Part shown: piece after piece, positions 59,491 to 64,000 of the stretch
How positions within the stretch are numbered: the first letter of the stretch is position 1
Layout: each line of letters begins with the position of its first letter
DNA from: Acuticoccus sp. I52.16.1
Lineage (GTDB): Bacteria; Pseudomonadota; Alphaproteobacteria; Rhizobiales; Amorphaceae
Assembly (NCBI RefSeq): GCF_022865125.1
Contig: NZ_CP094828.1
Location: forward strand, 992,001 to 1,056,000
DNA: 64,000 bases
Reading direction: 5' to 3'
The notes under the pieces: model-generated
Told to the model about the DNA's origin: nothing
The model's database searches: none
What the model saw: only the letters and a program-made list of their open reading frames with translations
Position numbers and translations under genes: made by a program

Positions 59491-60479
59491 CCACGACCGA
59501 GCAGGCCACCGGGGGCGCCCGCGCCCCCACCGCCGGAGGGCGAGCGCACACAGCGCTCGTCACCCCGGACAGCGACGCGGCGTCCGCCCATGGCGTGAAG
59601 CGCCGCAAGAGCCTGCTCGACCAGCCCTACGCCCTGGCGAGCCCCCTGATCCTCGTCATGGCGTTCTTCTTCGTGGGACCGCTGATCCTCACCATCATCG
59701 TCTCGTTCTGGGAATACACGCAGTATTCCATCGAACCAGCGGTCGTCACTACGAACTATAGTGATGTGTTCTACGGCTGCGTCGCCAAGCTGCCGGACCT
59801 CTGCGTCACGTTCAAAACCTATCTGTCGACGCTGAAATTCTGCTTCATCGTCTGGGCGGTGACGCTGCTCCTGGGCTTTACGCTCGCCTGGTTCATCGTC
59901 TTCGAGGTGAAGAAGACTTCGACGCAGATCGCCCTCTTCCTCATCTGCACGATCCCGTTCTGGACCTCCAACGTCATCCGGATGATGGCGTGGATCCCGC
60001 TGCTCGGCCGCAACGGCCTCGTCAATCAGACGCTCATGTCGCTCGGCATCGTCTCCGAGCCGCAGGAGTGGCTGCTTTATTCCGATTTCGCGGTCATCCT
60101 CGCCTTCATCCACCTCTACACGATGTTCATGATGGTCCCGATCGTGAACTCCATGCTGCGCATCGACCCGGAGATCATGGAGGCCGCGCGCGACGCCGGC
60201 GCCGGGATCTGGACCATCGCGCTCTCGGTCATCGCGCCGCTGTGCCGGCCGGGCATCGTCATCGGCTCGATCTTCGTCATCACCATCGTGATGGGCGACT
60301 ACATCACCGTCGGCGTCATGGGTGGGCAGCAGATCGCCTCGGTGGGCAAGACCATCCAGGTGCAGATGCAGTATCTGCAGTTCCCCATCGCCGCCGCCAA
60401 CGCGGTGGTGCTCCTCGGCGCCGTGCTGATGATCATCTTCGCGATGACGCGGCTGGTGGACGTGAGGCGCGAGCTATGA
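59487..60479 (+). CDS. Polyamine-type ABC transporter permease (PotB-like)
   Basis: 330 residues with a ~50-residue soluble N-terminus (Ala/Gly/Thr-rich) before six hydrophobic helices (the first YALASPLILVMAFFFVGPLIL). The ATPase-contact EAA loop reads IDPEIMEAARDAGAGIWTIALSVIAPLCRPGI. It forms the inner-membrane channel with the next permease. GTG 59487 overlaps the binding-protein stop. Its own stop overlaps a six-codon micro-ORF leading into the next gene. Confidence 0.92.
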   Translation: MTTTEQATGGARAPTAGGRAHTALVTPDSDAASAHGVKRRKSLLDQPYALASPLILVMAFFFVGPLILTIIVSFWEYTQYSIEPAVVTTNYSDVFYGCVAKLPDLCVTFKTYLSTLKFCFIVWAVTLLLGFTLAWFIVFEVKKTSTQIALFLICTIPFWTSNVIRMMAWIPLLGRNGLVNQTLMSLGIVSEPQEWLLYSDFAVILAFIHLYTMFMMVPIVNSMLRIDPEIMEAARDAGAGIWTIALSVIAPLCRPGIVIGSIFVITIVMGDYITVGVMGGQQIASVGKTIQVQMQYLQFPIAAANAVVLLGAVLMIIFAMTRLVDVRREL

Positions 60480-60496
60480 GCGAGACCCACCGATGA
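60476..60496 (+). CDS. Six-codon bridging micro-ORF between the two permease genes
   Basis: ATG 60476 overlaps the stop of the first permease (ATGA), reads MSETHR and ends in a TGA overlapping the ATG 60493 of the second permease. The 9-mer ATGAGCGAG occurs at 60476 and again at 60493, so the arrangement looks like a small tandem duplication of the start site. It could act as a ribosome relay; a stand-alone peptide role is unlikely. Confidence 0.4.
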   Translation: MSETHR

Positions 60497-61347
60497 GCGA
60501 GAACCGGGGCCGCCGCTTCTACGTCCTCGCCGGCATCTTCACCCTCTTCGTGCTCTTCCTCTACGGGCCGATGTTCGCGATCTTCGCCCTCTCGTTCCAG
60601 GGGCCGGAGGGCGGGCTCACCTTCCCCATGCGCGGCCTCTCCACCCATTGGTTCGTCGAGCTGTGGAAGGGTGTCGGCGTGGTCGACATCTGGGCCGCGT
60701 TCTACCGCTCGCTGCGCCTCGGCGCGGTGGTCGCGGCGCTGACGCTGGCGATCTCGCTGCCCGCCGCGCTCGCCTACCGCCTCGGATTCCGCGGCGCGAC
60801 CTTGCTGTTCTACACGGTGATCGCGTCGCTGATCGTGCCGTCAATCGTCGTCTCGCTCGGCATCGGGCTGGAGTTCCGCCTGTTCGACGATGTGGTCAAA
60901 GAGGTCGTCACCGGCCACCAGACGTCGACGGGGCTCTTCACCTCGGCGCTCGGCGCGCACCTGACCTGGACGCTCCCCTTCGGTCTCCTCATCCTGCTCG
61001 CCGCCTTCAACCGTTTCGACCGGCGCTTCGAGGAGGCGGCGCGCGACCTCGGCGCCTCGCCGTGGCAGACGCTGTGGCTCGTCATCCTGCCGATCATCGC
61101 GCCGTCGCTGATCGGCATCGGCCTCTTCGGCTTCACCTTGTCGTGGGACGAACTGGCGCGCACCAGCCAGGCGATCGGTGGGCGCAACACGCTGCCGCTC
61201 GAGCTGCGCGGCCTGACGCAGACGGTGACGACCCCGTCGGTCTACGCGCTCGGCACGGTGGTGACGGGCGTGTCGCTGTGCGTGATCGGCGTGTCGCTGG
61301 CGCTGATCACGGTGCTCGGCCGCAGGCGGGCGCGGCTGGCGAAATGA
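60493..61347 (+). CDS. Polyamine-type ABC transporter permease (PotC-like)
   Basis: 284 residues with six hydrophobic helices. The EAA loop is visible as FDRRFEEAARDLGASPWQTLWLVILPIIAPSLIGIG, and TLSWDELARTSQAIGGRNTLPLEL is typical of the second permease. It pairs with the preceding permease. Its start ATG 60493 overlaps the micro-ORF stop, and its stop overlaps the next gene start (ATGA). The tight coupling with an MmgE/PrpD gene implies that import and metabolism are linked. Confidence 0.93.
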   Translation: MSENRGRRFYVLAGIFTLFVLFLYGPMFAIFALSFQGPEGGLTFPMRGLSTHWFVELWKGVGVVDIWAAFYRSLRLGAVVAALTLAISLPAALAYRLGFRGATLLFYTVIASLIVPSIVVSLGIGLEFRLFDDVVKEVVTGHQTSTGLFTSALGAHLTWTLPFGLLILLAAFNRFDRRFEEAARDLGASPWQTLWLVILPIIAPSLIGIGLFGFTLSWDELARTSQAIGGRNTLPLELRGLTQTVTTPSVYALGTVVTGVSLCVIGVSLALITVLGRRRARLAK

Positions 61348-62615
61348 TCGCCGCGCCCCTCGCCGAAGCGTTCGCCGGCTTCACCGCCGAGCGCCTGCCC
61401 GCCGCCACCCGCGCCCATGCCGCCGGGGTCTATGCCGACACGGTCGCCTGCATGGTCGCCGGGCTCACCGACCCGGAGGTGGCCGTCTTCGCCAAGCGCT
61501 TCGCCGGCCATGGCGTCACCGAGCCGCTGACGGGGCTGAAGGCCGCCTACGGCAACCTCGCGCTGGTCCTCGGCTTCGCCGCCACCGCGCTGGAGCTGGA
61601 CGACGGCCATTACGACACGGGCAGCCATCCCGCCGCCCACGCCGCGGCCGGCGCGCTCGCCGTCGCCGCCCATCTCGGCGCGGACGACGCGGCCCGGTTC
61701 GACGCCTTCCTGGTCGGCTACGAGGTCGGCGCGCGGGTCGGCGCCGGCACCAGCCTGCGGGCGGACGCGCACGGCCACGGCACCTGGGGCGCGATCGGCG
61801 CTGCCGCGGCCGCCGCCCACCTGACGCGCCGGGATCCGGCCGCCTTCGCCGCGATCCTCGACATGGCCGGCGGACTGGGCCTCGCCACCAGCGTCACCGC
61901 GCCGATGAAGGGCGGCACGATCCGGTCCGCCTGGGTCGGCGTCGCCGCGCGCAACGGCCTCCTCGCGCTCGACCTGTTCGATGCCGGGGTCACGCCCGAG
62001 CCGGGCGGCATCGAGGCCGTTTTCGGCAAGGTGATCGGCAGCGCGTTCGACGCGCGGGCCGCCGCCGCCGGCCTCGGCGAACGCTGGCTGATCGCCAACA
62101 ACTTCATGAAGGTCGACGCCTCGTGCCGGGAGACGCAGGGCGCGCTCGCGGCCTTCCGCGCCGCCTGGCCGGCCGGGCGCCCCGCCGGCGACATCGCGCG
62201 GGTCGAGATCGAAACGTTCGTGCCGGCCGCCGACCTCGCCGAGCGCGAGCCGGTCAACATCATGGGCGCGCGCTTCTCGATCCCGGCGACGCTCGCCCTC
62301 GCCGCGCACGGCTGGCAGATCACCGCCGACGGCTACGCGAGGGCCTTGAAGGACCCCGCCGCGCTCGACCTCATGCGCCGCGTCACCGTCGTCGCCGACC
62401 CGGCGATGACCGCCGCCCTCCCCGTGCGCCGGACCCGCGCCACGGTCCACCTCGTCGACGGCGGCCACCTCGCCGCGACGGTGGACGGTGCGCCGGGCGA
62501 CGCGGACCAGCCGCTCGAGGCGGACGCGCTGCGGGCGAAGTTCGGCGCGCTCTTCGCCGAAGCCGGCCGCACCGACGCGGCCGAGATGTACGCCCGCCTC
62601 ACCGCCGCGGCCTGA
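61344..62615 (+). CDS. MmgE/PrpD family protein
   Basis: 423 residues of the 2-methylcitrate dehydratase/immune-responsive-1 superfamily. Blocks seen are the N-terminal helical bundle RAHAAGVYADTVACMVAGL, TALELDDGHYDTGSHPAAHAAAGALAVA (with the His/Asp of the active site), GYEVGARVGAGT, HGHGTWGAIGAAAAAAHL, and LIANNFMKVDASCRETQGAL. Members dehydrate or decarboxylate small tricarboxylates; it need not be methylcitrate here. It is coupled to the transporter permease by ATGA, so its substrate probably enters through that ABC system. Confidence 0.9.
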   Translation: MIAAPLAEAFAGFTAERLPAATRAHAAGVYADTVACMVAGLTDPEVAVFAKRFAGHGVTEPLTGLKAAYGNLALVLGFAATALELDDGHYDTGSHPAAHAAAGALAVAAHLGADDAARFDAFLVGYEVGARVGAGTSLRADAHGHGTWGAIGAAAAAAHLTRRDPAAFAAILDMAGGLGLATSVTAPMKGGTIRSAWVGVAARNGLLALDLFDAGVTPEPGGIEAVFGKVIGSAFDARAAAAGLGERWLIANNFMKVDASCRETQGALAAFRAAWPAGRPAGDIARVEIETFVPAADLAEREPVNIMGARFSIPATLALAAHGWQITADGYARALKDPAALDLMRRVTVVADPAMTAALPVRRTRATVHLVDGGHLAATVDGAPGDADQPLEADALRAKFGALFAEAGRTDAAEMYARLTAAA

Positions 62616-62654
62616 CCCGCCGCGGCACGGGTCCGTCGGTCGTCCCGCCCCGCC

Positions 62655-63842
62655 TCAGGCGATCTGCCGCTCGGTGCGCGGCGCGCGGGCCATCTCGGCG
62701 AGGCGGCCGCACGCCTCGGCGAGGTCCTCGTCCGGAACGGTGAGGCTGATGCGGATGAAGTCCTTCGCCTGTTCGCCGAACGAGGCGCCCGGCATCACCG
62801 CGACCCCCTTGTCGAGCGCGGCCCAGGCGAAGGCCTCGCCGCCCATCCCGACGCCGGACACGTCGACCAGAATGAACATGCCCGCGTCCGGCATCAGCGG
62901 CGCCAGGCCCGAGCCCTCCAGCCGGTCGGCCACCAGCTCGGCCCGGCGCTTGTAGGTCTCGCGCAAGGTCGCCGCGGTCGGCGACGGCTCGGTGAGCGCG
63001 TAGGTGGTCATGTCGGCGATGAAGGGCTGATTGCCGAACAGCATCGTCTCCGACACCGGCAGCAGCCGGGCGCAGAACTCCGCCGGCCCGACCGCCCAGC
63101 CCGACCGGAAGCCGGGCGCCGCATGCGACTTGGAGATCGACGACAACGCCACCGAGCGCTCCGCCAGCTCCGGCAGGTCGAACGGCGAGACGAACCGGCC
63201 CTCGAAGATCAGCTCCTCGTACACCTCGTCGCACACGATCCACAGGTCGTGTCGCCGGCACACCTCGCCGATCGCCTCGATCTCCGGCCGTGTCAGGATC
63301 GCCCCGGTCGGGTTGTGCGGCGAGTTGAGGAGCACGACCCGCGAACGCGGCGTGATCGCCCGCTCCAGGTCCTCGGCACGCATGTGGAAGCCGTTCGCCG
63401 CGTGCAGGGCGACAGTGCGCATCTCCGCCCCCGCCGCGCCGATCACGCCGGCATAGGTGGCGTAGAGCGGGTCGCCCACGAGCACCTCGTCGCCGCGCTC
63501 GGCAAGGCCCATCATCGAGGCGTAGAGCGCGGTCTGCGTGCCGGGGAAGGCGAGCACGTTGGCGGGCAGGATCGTGCGGCCGGTGCGGCGCGAATATTTC
63601 GCGGCGATCGCCTCGGCGAGCTCCGGATCGGCCCCGCCGCCGATGCCGTAGCCGGTGCGCCCGGCGTGCATCGAGGCGCTGCACACGTCGAGCAGGTCGT
63701 CCTCCGGAGGAATGTCGGGCTCGCCGATGGTCAATTCTATGATCGCGTCGCCGGCCTCAGCGCGTCGTCGTGCTTCGAAATGCACGGCCCACTTGCCGGA
63801 TCCGAGACCGCGAAGCCTGTCCGTGATCGATGCATATCGCAT
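62655..63842 (-). CDS. Class I/II pyridoxal-phosphate aminotransferase
   Basis: 395 residues of fold-type I aspartate-aminotransferase-like enzymes. It has IIELTIGEPDIPPEDDLLDVC, TGYGIGGGADPELAEAIAAKYS, VLLNSPHNPTGAILT, IVCDEVYEELIFEG and the PLP lysine in SSISKSHAAPGFRSGWAVG. It transaminates an amino acid using a keto acid, probably aspartate- or aromatic-type. ATG 63842 has CGGAGGCAGCC upstream; the longer open frame from 63974 lacks family similarity. It converges on the PrpD gene, 39 bp away. Confidence 0.93.
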   Translation of the reverse strand: MRYASITDRLRGLGSGKWAVHFEARRRAEAGDAIIELTIGEPDIPPEDDLLDVCSASMHAGRTGYGIGGGADPELAEAIAAKYSRRTGRTILPANVLAFPGTQTALYASMMGLAERGDEVLVGDPLYATYAGVIGAAGAEMRTVALHAANGFHMRAEDLERAITPRSRVVLLNSPHNPTGAILTRPEIEAIGEVCRRHDLWIVCDEVYEELIFEGRFVSPFDLPELAERSVALSSISKSHAAPGFRSGWAVGPAEFCARLLPVSETMLFGNQPFIADMTTYALTEPSPTAATLRETYKRRAELVADRLEGSGLAPLMPDAGMFILVDVSGVGMGGEAFAWAALDKGVAVMPGASFGEQAKDFIRISLTVPDEDLAEACGRLAEMARAPRTERQIA

Positions 63843-64000
63843 GGGCTGCCTCCGGTTCGTCTTCGAGAAGTTGGGGCGATCTGCCCGCAACCTCAACCTG
63901 CTAAGGGGCTCCTTCCCCGCCTCACCGGTTCGTTCAGCCATGTACCAGGCTGAAAAGCCCACCGTTTCAGGCACAAACCCGGTGAACCGAGGCGCGAGAA
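63843..64000. other. Right end, upstream of the aminotransferase
   Basis: The last 158 bp show no supported gene. They carry the aminotransferase's ribosome binding site and presumably its promoter; no clear -35/-10 pair is visible. Confidence 0.4.

Overview
This 64 kb window is very GC-rich (roughly 70% by eye) and densely packed with genes. It has no recognisable rRNA, tRNA, insertion sequence, prophage or CRISPR array. Gene content suggests a free-living, metabolically versatile alphaproteobacterium, probably of the Rhizobiales/Hyphomicrobiales type: ATGA/GTGA-coupled ABC operons, TAXI-TRAP transport, a mutA/mutB/meaB methylmalonyl-CoA module, pobR/pobA, Nu-class GST and IlvD/Edd sugar-acid dehydratase. 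The genus cannot be fixed from sequence reading alone.

Left end (1-2.2 kb): the C-terminal third of a formate dehydrogenase alpha subunit, a small exported or anchored hypothetical protein and a DUF4202 protein.

Cyclic-amide/amino-acid island (2.3-28.1 kb): two class III aminotransferases, a class IV aminotransferase, two complete hydantoinase/oxoprolinase pairs (HyuA1 with HyuB1, split by an opposite-strand DMT transporter, and HyuA2 with HyuB2 as a tight operon), an SDR dehydrogenase and an AraC regulator. Next comes a branched-chain-amino-acid-type ABC importer whose binding protein is divergent from livGFHM. The livGFHM operon continues into PxpA, a 78-residue biotinyl carrier, a biotin carboxylase, and PxpB and PxpC homologues, followed by a CitE-like lyase. 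Together these read as uptake, ATP-dependent ring opening, transamination and oxidation of lactams, hydantoins, oxoproline-like compounds or related amides. The dedicated biotin carboxylase and carrier inside the pxp set is the most interesting element of the window.

Housekeeping middle (28.1-38.2 kb): a 409-bp gene-free gap carrying a 150-nt imperfect palindrome, then GST, VOC and ndk, DinB, a solitary exported GH8 glycosidase, an ABC-F protein, an exported alpha/beta hydrolase, an Asp/Glu racemase family protein, a lipoprotein polysaccharide deacetylase and an M20 peptidase.

Methylmalonyl-CoA region (38.2-46.7 kb): mutA and mutB with cytidine deaminase and a YdeI-like protein in one run, then an IlvD/Edd dehydratase, a 486-bp structured gap with an orphan terminator, a lipoprotein, and meaB starting inside the lipoprotein gene.

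Right part (46.8-64 kb): an EAL protein, an ABC exporter, pobR/pobA for 4-hydroxybenzoate, a methyltransferase, a TAXI-TRAP system (binding protein, hairpin, fused permease), a Nu-class GST, and a polyamine-type ABC importer (ATPase, Tat-exported binding protein, two permeases). The importer is translationally coupled to an MmgE/PrpD protein. A class I/II aminotransferase lies on the opposite strand at the end.
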